Part shown: positions 1 through 8,849 of the stretch, piece after piece
Layout: each line of letters starts with the position of its first letter
Numbering within the stretch: position 1 is the first letter of the stretch
NCBI RefSeq assembly: GCF_001556045.1
Contig: NZ_LSIC01000017.1
Coordinates: forward strand, 1-64,000
DNA: 64,000 nucleotides
Reading direction: 5' to 3'
From: Bradyrhizobium sp. CCH5-F6
GTDB lineage: Bacteria; Pseudomonadota; Alphaproteobacteria; Rhizobiales; Xanthobacteraceae
Translations under genes and position numbers: made by a program
Notes under the pieces: generated by a model
The model's input: only the letters and a program-made list of their open reading frames with translations
Database searches by the model: none
Told to the model about the DNA's origin: nothing

Positions 1-93
1 GATCGAGATGGAGCTAAAAGCCGCTTAACCCGTCCACTTTATCGGGGGAAGATCAATCCGACCTTTCCCAGAAAGTGGGGCGAGGTAGAACCG

Positions 94-1482
94 CTACACC
101 GGAATCCGCACGCTCGCCCTCAAGCCGCCCATCGGGCTGTCGCCGAGCGTGATGTCGCCGCCGTGCGAGCGTGCGATGTCGCGGGCGATCGCGAGGCCAA
201 GGCCGGTGCCGCCTTCGTCCTGGTTGCGAGCATTGTCCAGCCGCAGGAACGGCTTGAACACCTCTTCGCGCAAGTGAGCGGGAATGCCCGGGCCGTCGTC
301 GTCCACCGTTACGGTCAAATAACGGTGATCGCGCTGGCCGGTGATGGCGATGGCCTTGCCGTAGCGCGCTGCGTTGGTGACGAGGTTGGCGAGGCAGCGC
401 TTGAACGAGGCCGGCTTCACCGTGACCACGGGCAGGCCGTGGAAGGCAACGGTCGCGGTGTGGCCATGGCGTTCGGCATCGCTGCGCAACTCCTCGAGTG
501 CCTGCGCCATGTCGGTCGGCTGCGACTGCTCGCCGGAATCGCCGCGGGCGAAGGCGAGATAATCCTCCAGCATCATCGACATCTCGTCGACGTCCTTGCG
601 CATGCCCTCCAGCTCGGGGCTGTCGCCGATCAGCGCCAGCTCGAGCTTGAAACGGGTCAGGATGGTGCGCAGATCGTGGCTGACGCCGGCGAGCATCGCG
701 GTGCGCTGCTCCATGGTGCGCTCGATGCGCGATTTCATTTCGAGGAAGGCGACTGCCGCGCGCCGCACCTCGCGCGCGCCCCTCGGGCGGAAGTTCGGCG
801 CTTCGCGGCCCTTGCCGAAGCTTTCGGCGGCGTCGGCAAGACGAAGGATCGGCTTGATCTGGTTGCGCAGGAACAGCACCGCGACGATCAACAGGATCGA
901 GGACGTGCCGACCATCCAGAACAGGAATATCTCCGAGTTGGAGGCGTAGGCCGCGCTGCGCTGCGCGAACACGCGCATCACGGCATCGTCGAGCTGGATG
1001 CGGATCTCGACGAGGTTGGAGCGGCCGACCGTGTCGATCCAGAACGAGCGTCCGATCTGGCGCCCGAGCTGCACCGATAGCGTCTGGTCGAGCAGCGAGA
1101 AGAACGGCTTTGGCCCTGGCGGCGGCATGTCGCCGGCGGGCAGGAAATCGACCACCAGGCCGAGCCGCTGCTGGGCGATGCGGCGGATCTGGTCGCGGTC
1201 CTTGTCCTGCGGATAGCCCTTGTAGACGTCGATCAGCGCGGCGATGTCCTGCACCACCGCGGCCGACAATCTGCGCGTCACCGTGTTCCAGTGCCGCTCC
1301 ATGAACACGAAGGCGACGACCGATTGCAGCACCACCATCGGCACGATCATGATGAGAAGCGCGCGGGCGTAGAGGCCGGTCGGCATCCAGCCCTTGAACG
1401 CATTGCCCATCCAGCCATTGGCTGCGGAGACGCGGCCGGCGGCGCTTCGCAGCAGCGTCAGGCCGGTATCGATCGTGCTCAT
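94..1482 (-). CDS. Two-component sensor histidine kinase (EnvZ-like)
   Basis: Membrane sensor kinase of 462 residues. A first membrane segment lies at about residues 40-60, a periplasmic sensor region follows to about 183, and a second segment lies at about 185-206. Then come a HAMP linker (about 207-258), the H-box with phospho-acceptor His269 (AGVSHDLRTIL), an N-box (about 365-376) and G-boxes (DDDGPGIP, GGTGLGLAIA). This order matches the EnvZ class, which phosphorylates an OmpR-type regulator. It lies 24 bp downstream of the response regulator gene on the same strand, so the two are probably a cognate pair. The ligand cannot be read from the sequence. Confidence 0.93.
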   Translation of the reverse strand: MSTIDTGLTLLRSAAGRVSAANGWMGNAFKGWMPTGLYARALLIMIVPMVVLQSVVAFVFMERHWNTVTRRLSAAVVQDIAALIDVYKGYPQDKDRDQIRRIAQQRLGLVVDFLPAGDMPPPGPKPFFSLLDQTLSVQLGRQIGRSFWIDTVGRSNLVEIRIQLDDAVMRVFAQRSAAYASNSEIFLFWMVGTSSILLIVAVLFLRNQIKPILRLADAAESFGKGREAPNFRPRGAREVRRAAVAFLEMKSRIERTMEQRTAMLAGVSHDLRTILTRFKLELALIGDSPELEGMRKDVDEMSMMLEDYLAFARGDSGEQSQPTDMAQALEELRSDAERHGHTATVAFHGLPVVTVKPASFKRCLANLVTNAARYGKAIAITGQRDHRYLTVTVDDDGPGIPAHLREEVFKPFLRLDNARNQDEGGTGLGLAIARDIARSHGGDITLGDSPMGGLRASVRIPV

Positions 1483-1506
1483 CGCTCGCGCTTCACTGCT
1501 TGGGTC

Positions 1507-2238
1507 TCAAGGCGAGGCCACCAGCCGGTAGCCGATGCCGCGCACCGCCTGCAGGAACAGCGGATTGGCGGGGTCGGTCTCGATCTTGCGCCTGAGCCGG
1601 TTGATCTGCACGTCGACGGCGCGCTCGTTGACGCTGCCGTTGCCGGTCAGCGCGCTGCGCGGCACGGTCTCGCCCGGTGTCTCCGAGAGAATCCGCAGCA
1701 TTTCGCGCTCGCGGTCGGTGAGGTGGATGACCTCCTCGCCCTGGCGCAACTCGCCGCGCTCGAGATGGTAGACGTAGGGACCGAAGGCAATCTTCTCGAC
1801 GGTCGCGGCCTGCGGCGGCGGGGCGGCGCGCTTGAGGATGTTGTTGATGCGTAGCGCGAGCTCGCGCGGCTCGAACGGCTTTGCCACGTAATCGTCGGCG
1901 CCGATCTGCAAGCCCTCGATGCGGGATTCAGGTTCGTGGCGCGCCGTCAGCATCACGATCGGCACCGAGGAGGAGGTCCGGATGAAGCGGGCGAGGTCGA
2001 AGCCGGTCTCGCCGGGCATCATCACGTCGAGGATCAGGAGGTCGAAATGCAGGCCCAGCAGTTTCGAGCGCGCATCGCCGGCGCTCGCAGCGGTGGTGAC
2101 GCGGTAGCCTTCACTGGCGAGAAACCGCGAGAGCAGATCGCGGATGCGGCGGTCGTCGTCGACCAGCAGCAGATGCGGGGCGTCGTCGGCGGGTTGCACC
2201 GGCGGGCGGGCGAGCGTGGCAGCGAGCGGCACGGTCAC
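1507..2238 (-). CDS. OmpR-family response regulator
   Basis: A 243-residue DNA-binding response regulator. The receiver domain spans about residues 22-135, with acidic residues in LLLVDDD, phospho-acceptor Asp71 (LILDVMMPG) and the conserved Lys in YVAKPFEP. The C-terminal half is an OmpR/PhoB winged helix (about 150-240, with NRLRRKIETDP and the terminal GIGYRL motif). The start is GTG. It overlaps the stop of the upstream MarR gene (GTGA), which implies translational coupling. The histidine kinase follows 24 bp downstream, so this is the probable phosphotransfer partner. An N-terminal tail of about 20 residues precedes the receiver domain. Confidence 0.93.
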   Translation of the reverse strand: MTVPLAATLARPPVQPADDAPHLLLVDDDRRIRDLLSRFLASEGYRVTTAASAGDARSKLLGLHFDLLILDVMMPGETGFDLARFIRTSSSVPIVMLTARHEPESRIEGLQIGADDYVAKPFEPRELALRINNILKRAAPPPQAATVEKIAFGPYVYHLERGELRQGEEVIHLTDREREMLRILSETPGETVPRSALTGNGSVNERAVDVQINRLRRKIETDPANPLFLQAVRGIGYRLVASP

Positions 2239-2774
2239 TCCTTGTCGTGGTTGTCGGAAGCGAAGATCGTCTCGAGCACCTTGTCCGGATCGTCGCGGTC
2301 GATCATCGCGCGCAGGAAGCGCTTCACGGTCTCGGCGTCTTGCGGAGCCATCTCGGCGAGCGCCCTCGTGATCCGCGTGGTCTGCAGTCCGGCGAGCTTC
2401 TGCACCAGCGCCTCGCCCTTCGGCGTCGCGTAGAGGAGGCGCTGGCGGCGATCATTGTCGCCGGTCTTCTGCACGATATAGCCTTCGTCCAGCAGCTGCT
2501 TGAGCACGCGGCCGAGCGACTGCTTGGTGATGCGCAGGACGTCGAGGAGGTCGGCGACCTTGAGGCCGGGATAGCGATAGACGAAGTGCATGACCCTGTG
2601 GTGGGCCCGGCCGAACCCGAACGCCTCCAGCTCCTGGTCGGGATCGCCGACGAAGTCGCGATAGGCGAAGAACAGCAGCTCGATGATATCCCAGCGCAAA
2701 TTCCCTCCATCGGAGCCGGCCGGCCGGGGCTCGGCGGCGTCATGAGAGGAAGTTACGAAATTTATGTCAGGCAT
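2235..2774 (-). CDS. MarR-family transcriptional regulator
   Basis: A 179-residue winged-helix regulator. The recognition region reads LADLLDVLRITKQSLGRVLK, followed by a wing rich in Asp and Arg (GDNDRRQRLLYATPKG), as in MarR proteins. I chose the ATG at 2774; an in-frame TTG at 2795 would add seven residues. It is the first gene of a three-gene leftward operon with the response regulator and kinase, and it faces the branched-chain aminotransferase gene across a 340-bp gap holding an inverted repeat. MarR proteins usually repress themselves or divergent neighbours. Grouping one with a two-component pair suggests a combined signalling cassette, but this is inferred. Confidence 0.88.
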   Translation of the reverse strand: MPDINFVTSSHDAAEPRPAGSDGGNLRWDIIELLFFAYRDFVGDPDQELEAFGFGRAHHRVMHFVYRYPGLKVADLLDVLRITKQSLGRVLKQLLDEGYIVQKTGDNDRRQRLLYATPKGEALVQKLAGLQTTRITRALAEMAPQDAETVKRFLRAMIDRDDPDKVLETIFASDNHDKE

Positions 2775-3114
2775 ATTGACGTATCTTGGGTTCAATGTTA
2801 CAAAACGATCGGCCCGTACGAAATTTTAGATCGTTTCACGACGGGGCGGCATCGAAGCAGGGACGGCGGAAGGAGCCGGACAGGCGACGACGCCGGATCT
2901 GATCTACCGTGCGATTGTCGAGCGGCATTTCGGCAAAACATACTGGACTTCTGCCTTCCGCAAAAGCATGTCCTCGGCGGCATGCTGGCCACGGAAACCG
3001 GCCTTAAACAAGGCTGGCGGCGGTCCGGCAGCAACCAATCGAGCCAGCCGGGCCCCAAAGCGGGCAGGGCGGGCGCCAGAACAGCGCCGCCACCGGGCAG
3101 CGGGAGGCAAGGAC
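2775..3114. promoter_or_regulatory. Divergent intergenic region with inverted repeat
   Basis: Gene-free stretch between the MarR operon and the aminotransferase. The part near 2740-2840 is clearly more AT-rich than its surroundings. It contains the inverted repeat AAACGATC (2803-2810) / GATCGTTT (2829-2836), perfect over 8 bp with an 18-bp spacer. This is a candidate operator for the adjacent MarR protein or response regulator. No open frame in the rest of the gap resembles a gene. Confidence 0.4.
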
Positions 3115-4197
3115 ATGAGCATGACATTCGACATCCAGCCCGCATCCAATCCGACTCCTGAGAAGGACCGCGTCGCCAAGCTGGTGGACCCCGGCTTCGG
3201 ACGGATCTTCACCGATCATATGGCGATCGTCCGCTACAATCAGGCCAAGGGCGGCTGGTACGAGGCGCGGATCGAGGCGCGCGCCAACTTCCAGCTCGAT
3301 CCGGCCGGCGCCGTCCTGCACTACGCCCAGGAAATCTTCGAGGGCCTGAAGGCCTACAAGCGAGATGACGGCGGCGTGAACCTGTTCCGTCCCGACGCCA
3401 ATGCGCGCCGCTTCAAGGACTCCGCCGACCGCATGGCAATGGCTCAACTGCCCGAGGACGTCTTCATCGAGGCGGTCGAGCAGGTCGTGCGCATCGATCG
3501 CGCCTGGATCCCCGGCGGCGAAGGCAGCCTTTACCTGCGTCCCTTCATGATCGCGAGCGAGACCTTCCTCGGCGTCAAGCCGTCGTCCGAGTACATCTTC
3601 TCGGTCATCGCCTCGCCGGTGGGGTCATACTTCAAGGGCGGACCCGCCCCGGTCTCGATCTGGGTGTCGGAGAATTACACGCGCGCAGCCGTCGGCGGCA
3701 CCGGCGCCGTCAAGTGCGGCGGCAACTATGCCGCGAGCCTGCGCGCCCAGGCCGAAGCGATCCAGCACGGCTGCGATCAGGTCGTCTTCCTCGACGCGAT
3801 CGAGCGCCGCTACATCGAGGAGCTCGGCGGCATGAACGTCTTCTTCGTGTTCGACGACGGCTCGCTGCTGACGCCGCCGCTCGGCACCATCCTGCCGGGC
3901 ATCACCCGCGACTCCATCATCACGCTCGCGAAGGATGCCGGCAAGATCGTGCGCGAGGAGCCCTATTCGCTCGATCAGTGGCGCAAGGATGCGGCCTCGG
4001 GCAAGCTGAAGGAGGCGTTCGCCTGCGGCACCGCGGCGGTGATCTCGCCGATCGGCAAGGTGCGCTCGGTGAGCGGCGATTTCGACATCAGCGGCGGCGC
4101 CGCCGGCCCCGTCGCCATGGGCCTGCGCAAGCAGCTCGTCGACATCCAGTACGGCCGCACCAACGATCCGCACAACTGGATCCGCAAGGTGTTTTGA
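3115..4197 (+). CDS. ilvE: Branched-chain amino acid aminotransferase
   Basis: PLP enzyme of fold type IV that transfers the amino group between glutamate and the 2-oxo acids of leucine, isoleucine and valine. The product has 360 residues. The PLP-binding lysine is Lys200, in the motif VKCGGNYAASL found in the eukaryote-like (class IIIA) BCATs. ELGGMNVFF and LPGITRDSI are also family-typical. The ATG at 3115 is preceded by GGGAGGCAAGGAC, a good ribosome binding site. The frame stays open further upstream, but that part is low-complexity Arg/Ala/Gly sequence without homology. The gene is divergent from the MarR operon. The in-frame ATG at 3121 is the only close alternative start. Confidence 0.95.
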   Translation: MSMTFDIQPASNPTPEKDRVAKLVDPGFGRIFTDHMAIVRYNQAKGGWYEARIEARANFQLDPAGAVLHYAQEIFEGLKAYKRDDGGVNLFRPDANARRFKDSADRMAMAQLPEDVFIEAVEQVVRIDRAWIPGGEGSLYLRPFMIASETFLGVKPSSEYIFSVIASPVGSYFKGGPAPVSIWVSENYTRAAVGGTGAVKCGGNYAASLRAQAEAIQHGCDQVVFLDAIERRYIEELGGMNVFFVFDDGSLLTPPLGTILPGITRDSIITLAKDAGKIVREEPYSLDQWRKDAASGKLKEAFACGTAAVISPIGKVRSVSGDFDISGGAAGPVAMGLRKQLVDIQYGRTNDPHNWIRKVF

Positions 4198-4346
4198 TCG
4201 GCGATGAGAGCGTCTCTCCTTCTCCTCCTGGACAACCAAGGGGAGAGGGGAAACGCGCATCGCTTGTGGCTTTTCGTGCACTGAACGTACCGCCACAACT
4301 CCGCGACAAAGCCAGGATACATCGAGTCATCCTGGACATTGCGATC

Positions 4347-4871
4347 ATGGCAACAAAGCTCTCCCAACCCGTGAAATGGGTCGTTCTCGCCGCAATCACC
4401 GGCCTCTCCGTCTTCGGCATCCTGACCATCGGCCCGACGCACGAGGTCGCAGCGCAAGACCGCTCGCCGATCGTCGACGTGCGCACCAGCGATCCCGAGA
4501 TGAACGCGGCGATCGCGCGGGCCCGCGGCACGCTCCCGACCTTCTGGGCCTCCTACGAATCGGCGAAGCCGGCCGAGACCGGGCACGCCCTGAAGGTGCG
4601 CTTCTCGACCCGTAAGGGCGGCGAGCACATCTGGATCGGCGAGGTGAAGAAAATGCCAAATGGCACCTATTCCGGCCTCTTCGCCAACGAGCCGCGCGAC
4701 ATGCCGGGCAAGCACGCTGGCGACAAGGTCTCGTTCAGCGACGCCGACATCTCGGACTGGATGTTCATGCGCAACGGCAAGATCGTCGGCGGCGAAACCA
4801 TCAAGCCGACGCTGAAATCGCTGCCGAAGGCGGATGCCGACGCCCTCAGGGCCCGGATGGAGCAGCCGTAA
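4347..4871 (+). CDS. DUF2314 domain protein, membrane anchored
   Basis: A 174-residue protein with one N-terminal hydrophobic segment (about residues 8-28) that is either an uncleaved anchor or a signal peptide ending near AAQD. The rest matches DUF2314 (YegJ-type): the DPEMNAAIARAR opening, a middle strand region with GGEHIWIGEV, and a GDKVSFSDADISDWMFM block. The biochemical role of DUF2314 is not known. It stands alone between ilvE and hisS on the same strand. The ATG at 4347 was chosen because the hydrophobic segment starts right after it; no strong ribosome binding site is visible. Confidence 0.8.
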   Translation: MATKLSQPVKWVVLAAITGLSVFGILTIGPTHEVAAQDRSPIVDVRTSDPEMNAAIARARGTLPTFWASYESAKPAETGHALKVRFSTRKGGEHIWIGEVKKMPNGTYSGLFANEPRDMPGKHAGDKVSFSDADISDWMFMRNGKIVGGETIKPTLKSLPKADADALRARMEQP

Positions 4872-4955
4872 ATTCTCTTCCCCTCTCCCCGCCTGCGGGG
4901 CGAGGTGAAGAACAGCCCGGTTGCCGCTTCCCGCGTCGGCTGGTAAACGCCGCGC

Positions 4956-6476
4956 ATGGCCGAGAAACCCAAAAAACCCCAGAAACTGAAGGCGCGACTG
5001 CCGCGCGGGCTCGAGGATCGCGACCCCGCCGCGATCCGGGCGACGCGCGAGATGGTCGAGAAGATCCGCGCCGTCTACGAGCTCTACGGCTTCGAGCCCG
5101 TGGAAACGCCGGCGATGGAATACACCGACGCGCTCGGCAAATTCCTGCCCGACCAGGATCGTCCGAACGAGGGCGTGTTCTCGTTCCAGGACGACGACGA
5201 GCAGTGGATCAGCCTGCGCTACGACCTGACCGCGCCGCTCGCGCGTTACGTCGGCGAGCGCTACGGCACCGACGGTCTGGTCTTGCCCTACCGCAGCTAC
5301 CGCGTCGGCTATGTCTTCCGCAACGAGAAGCCCGGCCCCGGGCGCTTCCGCCAGTTCATGCAGTTCGATGCCGACACGGTGGGCTCGGCGACGCCGGCAG
5401 CTGATGCCGAAATCTGCATGATGGCGGCCGACACGATGGAGGCGCTCGGCATTGCGCGCGGCTCCTATGTCGTGAAGGTGAATAACCGAAAAGTGCTCGA
5501 TGGTGTTCTGGAAGCGATCGGGCTCGCCGGTGACGAGAACGCCGCGCGCAGGCTCATTGTGCTGCGCGCGATCGACAAGCTCGACAAGTTTTCCGCCGAC
5601 GAAGTGCGCAAGCTGCTTGGTCCCGGGCGTTGGGACGGAGGCGAAGAAGGCAAGGGCGACTTCACGAAAGGAGCCGACCTGAGTGAGGCTGAGGCAGACG
5701 TCGTTCTCGCCATCACCAAGCCGCGTGAGGATTGGAAAGAAGCCATCGCCGCGGCAGAAGCCTACCTTGCCAAGACCCAGGTCGGTCAGGCCGGCGTCAG
5801 CGAGCTCGAAGAGATTGCCAAGTTGGTCACAGCGTCGGGCTACGGTGCGGACCGCATCAAGATCGATCCGTCCGTCGTGCGCGGCCTCGAATATTACACC
5901 GGCCCCGTCTACGAGGTCGAACTCCTGCTCGATACCAAAGACGAGAAGGGCCGCCCGGTTCGCTTCGGCTCGGTCGGTGGCGGCGGGCGCTACGACGGCC
6001 TGGTCTCGCGCTTCCGCGGCGAGCCGGTGCCGGCGACCGGTTTCTCGATCGGCGTGTCCAGGCTCCAGGCCGCGCTGACGCTGCTCGGCAAGCTCGACAC
6101 GCGGCCGGAATTCGGCCCCGTCGTCGTCACCGTGTTCGACCGCGACCGCGTCGCCGACTACCAGAAGATGGTGGCTGCCTTGCGCACCGCCGGGATCCGC
6201 GCCGAGCTTTATCTCGGCAATCCCAAGAACATGGGCAACCAGCTCAAATATGCCGATCGCCGCAACTCACCTTGCGTGATCATCCAGGGTTCGGATGAAA
6301 AAGCGCGCGGCGAGGTGCAGATCAAGGATCTCATCGAGGGCGCCAAGGCCGCCGCCGCGATCGCCTCCAACCAGGAATGGCGCGAGACCCGGCCGGCGCA
6401 GTTCTCGTGCAGCGAATCCGATCTCGTCACCAAGGTGCGCGAGGTCCTGGCCCGCCATGACGTGAGCTGGGGCTAG
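4956..6476 (+). CDS. hisS: Histidine--tRNA ligase
   Basis: Class II aminoacyl-tRNA synthetase that charges tRNA-His. Motif 2 is visible as [14 protein letters not shown] from residue 121. The histidine-specific loops appear as [11 protein letters not shown] (from residue 310) and [12 protein letters not shown], and a C-terminal anticodon-binding domain follows (VVVTVFD onward). At 506 residues it is about 80 longer than the E. coli enzyme. The extra length lies mostly between motif 2 and the GLEYYTGP motif (about residues 185-300), a Lys/Glu/Ala-rich region. The frame is intact, so this is probably a lineage-specific insertion. The N-terminus is Lys/Pro-rich. Confidence 0.96.
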   Translation: MAEKPKKPQKLKARLPRGLEDRDPAAIRATREMVEKIRAVYELYGFEPVETPAMEYTDALGKFLPDQDRPNEGVFSFQDDDEQWISLRYDLTAPLARYVGERYGTDGLVLPYRSYRVGYVFRNEKPGPGRFRQFMQFDADTVGSATPAADAEICMMAADTMEALGIARGSYVVKVNNRKVLDGVLEAIGLAGDENAARRLIVLRAIDKLDKFSADEVRKLLGPGRWDGGEEGKGDFTKGADLSEAEADVVLAITKPREDWKEAIAAAEAYLAKTQVGQAGVSELEEIAKLVTASGYGADRIKIDPSVVRGLEYYTGPVYEVELLLDTKDEKGRPVRFGSVGGGGRYDGLVSRFRGEPVPATGFSIGVSRLQAALTLLGKLDTRPEFGPVVVTVFDRDRVADYQKMVAALRTAGIRAELYLGNPKNMGNQLKYADRRNSPCVIIQGSDEKARGEVQIKDLIEGAKAAAAIASNQEWRETRPAQFSCSESDLVTKVREVLARHDVSWG

Positions 6477-6490
6477 CCATTCGCCTCGAT

Positions 6491-6600
6491 TGCCATGCGC
6501 GGGCTTGACCCGCGCATCCATCTTCAAAATGATGAAGGGCCGGGTGCAGACAAGTTTACGCAGTCTGCAAGAGCAGACTACTATGCCGGCCATGACGACA
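6491..6600. repeat. Partial interspersed palindromic repeat (CATGC-GGGCTTGACC family)
   Basis: The stretch CCATGCGCGGGCTTGACCCG forms a short stem with a TTGA loop and resembles the start of the element at 22792-22893. Only one half is clear here; GCCGGCCATGACG near 6583-6599 may be the remnant of the other end. It lies between hisS and the tautomerase gene. Confidence 0.45.
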
Positions 6601-6617
6601 GCAGCAGGGAGACAACG

Positions 6618-6821
6618 ATGCCTGAGATCACCATCAGCATGGCCGAAGGCCGCACCGACGAGCAGAAGGCCGGCATGATGCGCGACATCACCCAGGCGCT
6701 GGTGAAGAACCTCGGCGTCGACGCCGATGCCGTCGTCATCCAGATCAACGAAGCCCCGCTCCGCCACAAGATGAAGGGCGGCAAGACCTTCGTGGAACGC
6801 GCGGCGGCTGCGAAGAAGTGA
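6618..6821 (+). CDS. 4-oxalocrotonate tautomerase family protein
   Basis: A very short protein of 67 residues, the normal length for the 4-OT family. After Met removal it would start with Pro1, the catalytic base of these tautomerases. MAEGRTDEQKAGM matches the family helix that carries Arg11. The motif around the usual Arg39 reads AVVIQINEA, so that arginine is not obvious here and substrate choice may differ from true 4-oxalocrotonate tautomerases. The ribosome binding site is GGGAGACA just before the ATG. It lies between hisS and a thioesterase, separated from the latter by a palindromic repeat. Confidence 0.88.
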   Translation: MPEITISMAEGRTDEQKAGMMRDITQALVKNLGVDADAVVIQINEAPLRHKMKGGKTFVERAAAAKK

Positions 6822-6830
6822 CGCGTTAGC

Positions 6831-6922
6831 GTCATTCCGGGGCGCGCGAAGCGCGAACCCGGAATCGCGAGCTGCAAACTTCTGGATTCCGGGTTCGGCG
6901 CTGCGCGCCGCCCCGGAATGAC
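6831..6922. repeat. Palindromic intergenic repeat, TCATTCCGGGGCG family
   Basis: The element begins GTCATTCCGGGGCGCG and ends with the reverse complement CGCCCCGGAATGAC, with inner arms CCCGGAATC / GATTCCGGG. Related copies lie at 10117-10220, 12444-12547 and 37664-37801, plus a half copy at 27804-27842. All are intergenic. Transcribed, each would form a long hairpin. Confidence 0.85.
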
Positions 6923-6933
6923 GAGCAAGACCC

Positions 6934-7326
6934 ATGGACGCACGCGACTTCATCATGATCGGCATGAGTGCCGAGCGTACGCTGGTGGTCCCGGCCGAGC
7001 GCACGGTCGGGCATTTCGTGCCCGGCATGCCCATGGTCTATGCAACGCCGATGATGATCCTCGAGATGGAGATGACGTCGGGCGATGCGATCCGCTCCGC
7101 ACTCCAGCCGGGCTGGGTCACTGTCGGCACCGAAGTCGACATCCGTCATCTTGCAGCAGCCCTTGTCGGCGCGACGGTGCGGACCACGGCGAAGGTGGTT
7201 GCCGTCGAGCGCCGCGTCATCCGCTTCGAGGTCGAGGCGTTCGAAGGCACGCGCAAGCTCGGCGAGGGCCGCCATGCGCGCGGGCTGGTGAATGTCGAGA
7301 TGTTCAACAAGCGGCTGGGGGCGTAG
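6934..7326 (+). CDS. Thioesterase family protein (hotdog fold, FlK-like)
   Basis: A 130-residue single hotdog domain. The arrangement ATPMMILEMEMTS (Thr and Glu) followed by GTEVDIRHLAAALVG (His) matches the Thr-Glu-His catalytic layout of fluoroacetyl-CoA thioesterase FlK. Genomes without fluoro-metabolism carry many such paralogs, so a generic short acyl-CoA thioesterase is more likely than fluoroacetate detoxification. It follows the tautomerase gene on the same strand but is separated by a palindromic repeat. The next gene, proC, is convergent and ends 3 bp away. Confidence 0.85.
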   Translation: MDARDFIMIGMSAERTLVVPAERTVGHFVPGMPMVYATPMMILEMEMTSGDAIRSALQPGWVTVGTEVDIRHLAAALVGATVRTTAKVVAVERRVIRFEVEAFEGTRKLGEGRHARGLVNVEMFNKRLGA

Positions 7327-7329
7327 CGG

Positions 7330-8157
7330 CTACTTCGCCAGTTCCTTCGACCGCTTCGTGGCCGCCGCGATGGCGCGGATCATCAACTCGCGGAGGCCCG
7401 GCTCGCCCATCAGCACGCCGAGCGCCGCAGCCGTGGTGCCGCCGGGCGAGGTGACGTTCTGGCGCAGCGTGCTGGCGGGAAGGTCTGACCGGTGCAGCAG
7501 CTCGCCGGAGCCGGCGACGGTTTCGCGGGCGAGCTTTGTTGCGAGCGATTCGGGCAATCCTGCCTCGACGCCGGCGCGCGCGAGCTCCTCGGCGAGCAGG
7601 AACACGTAGGCCGGGCCCGAGCCGGACACGGCGGTGACCGCGTCCATCAGGCCTTCATCCTCGACCCATTCGACCGAGCCGGTGGCGCGCAGCAGCGCAT
7701 CGGCCACCGCGCGCTGGGCGGCGCTGACGCTTTTCGCTGCGACCGCAACGGTGATGCCGCGGCCGATCGCGGCCGGGGTGTTCGGCATCGCGCGCACGAC
7801 GGCGCCGCCGCAGACCTCTTCAAGCGACGCGATCGTGGTGCCCGCCATGATCGAGACCACCGAGGTCTGGTTCGAGACGAACGGCTTCAGCTTGGCGCCG
7901 GCCTCGCGGAACATCTGCGGCTTGACCGCGACGACCAGCGTGTCGACCTGGCCGGCGGTCTTTGCGTCGGGATTGAGCACCACGCCCTTGGCGGCGAGCG
8001 CGGTGATCTCAGGCGAGACATGCGGCTCGATCACTGCGACCCGTCGCGGATCAAGCCCGCCGGCCAGCCACCCGGTCAGCATCGCGCCCCCCATCTTACC
8101 GGCGCCGGCGATGAGGATGGTGCCGGTGATGTTTTGGAGGGGGTTGCTATCTGCCAC
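7330..8157 (-). CDS. proC: Pyrroline-5-carboxylate reductase
   Basis: Last step of proline synthesis: NAD(P)H-dependent reduction of 1-pyrroline-5-carboxylate. From the GTG at 8157 the product has 275 residues. It shows a Rossmann motif (IAGAGKMGGAM, residues 16-26), VVAVKPQMF, and the C-terminal family signature region (ELLHRSDLPASTLRQNVTSPGGTT). The frame is open up to 8214, but the upstream part reads VPAFAGTTPFA, a translation of a palindromic repeat, so it is not used. A GTG at 8166 is the other candidate start. The YbjN gene lies upstream on the same strand across the repeat. Confidence 0.93.
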   Translation of the reverse strand: MADSNPLQNITGTILIAGAGKMGGAMLTGWLAGGLDPRRVAVIEPHVSPEITALAAKGVVLNPDAKTAGQVDTLVVAVKPQMFREAGAKLKPFVSNQTSVVSIMAGTTIASLEEVCGGAVVRAMPNTPAAIGRGITVAVAAKSVSAAQRAVADALLRATGSVEWVEDEGLMDAVTAVSGSGPAYVFLLAEELARAGVEAGLPESLATKLARETVAGSGELLHRSDLPASTLRQNVTSPGGTTAAALGVLMGEPGLRELMIRAIAAATKRSKELAK

Positions 8158-8180
8158 TGTGATCACCCAAGCAAAAGGTG

Positions 8181-8303
8181 TCGTCCCTGCGAACGCAGGG
8201 ACCCATAACCACAAGCGGTTCTAGTGGATGGAAGGCGGAGCAACAAGCGTTGTGCCACGAGGGGCATCACGCGGTATGGGTCCCTGCGTTCGCAGGGAGG
8301 ACG
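8181..8303. repeat. Palindromic intergenic repeat, TCCCTGCGAACGCAGGGA family
   Basis: Two short palindromes, TCCCTGCGAACGCAGGGA near 8184 and TCCCTGCGTTCGCAGGGA near 8281, stand in inverted orientation, each flanked by CCCATA/TATGGG. The element lies between the YbjN gene and proC. Its translation produces a false N-terminal extension of proC. Confidence 0.85.
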
Positions 8304-8348
8304 ATGAGGAGAGAGAAGTGGGCCTCCTCACTTGCTGAAGAGCAGGCC

Positions 8349-8849
8349 TTACGCCTCTCCCACCGTGTCGAACATTGCGGCGTCCATCGCCTCGGCCGTG
8401 GTCTTGCCGGCCCACACCACGAACTGGAACGCCGGGAAGTAGCGTTCGCAGGCGTGGATGGCGCCGGCGAGCATGGCTTCGCACTGCGCGGTGGAGGCGG
8501 TGAGGCCGCCCGGCAGCACCAGGGCCTGGCGGTGCATCACCATGCCGGTGTTGGTCCACAGGTCGAAATGGCCGACCCACAGCTGCTCGTTGACGGCGGC
8601 GACGAGTCGCTGCACCTCGCTTCGCCGCGGCACCGGAATCTTCATGTCGAAGGCGCAGGCCAGATGCAGCGCCTCGATCTCTCCCATCCAGGTGAAGGAG
8701 AGCTGGTAGTCGGTCCATTGTCCCTTGGAGACGATCGTGAGTTCGTCCTCGCCGGAGCGTTCGAACGGCCAATTGTTGCTGGCGGCGATGTCCTCGACGA
8801 CCGCGAGCGGATGGCTTCTGGAATCGATAGTGCCTTCGAGCAGGGACAT
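8349..8849 (-). CDS. YbjN domain-containing protein
   Basis: A 166-residue YbjN-family protein, a fold related to type III secretion chaperones (family knowledge). It shows a mixed alpha/beta domain with QLSFTWMGEIEALHLACAFD and a long C-terminal helix region. I chose the ATG at 8849 (MSLLEGTID), because homologs as I recall them begin here; an upstream ATG at 8891 would add 14 basic residues. It lies upstream of proC on the same strand, separated by a repeat. Its function is not known; E. coli YbjN is linked to motility and stress phenotypes. No signal peptide is visible, so it is probably cytosolic. Confidence 0.82.
   Translation of the reverse strand: MSLLEGTIDSRSHPLAVVEDIAASNNWPFERSGEDELTIVSKGQWTDYQLSFTWMGEIEALHLACAFDMKIPVPRRSEVQRLVAAVNEQLWVGHFDLWTNTGMVMHRQALVLPGGLTASTAQCEAMLAGAIHACERYFPAFQFVVWAGKTTAEAMDAAMFDTVGEA

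Noticed and set aside
2968..3114. An extended N-terminus for the branched-chain aminotransferase
   Set aside because: The upstream 49 residues are Arg/Ala/Gly-rich with no conservation, and a strong ribosome binding site stands right before the ATG at 3115.
8158..8214. An N-terminal extension of proC beginning MWLWVPAFAGTTPF
   Set aside because: It is a translation of a palindromic repeat. The reductase Rossmann motif follows soon after the GTG at 8157, which fits the family start.
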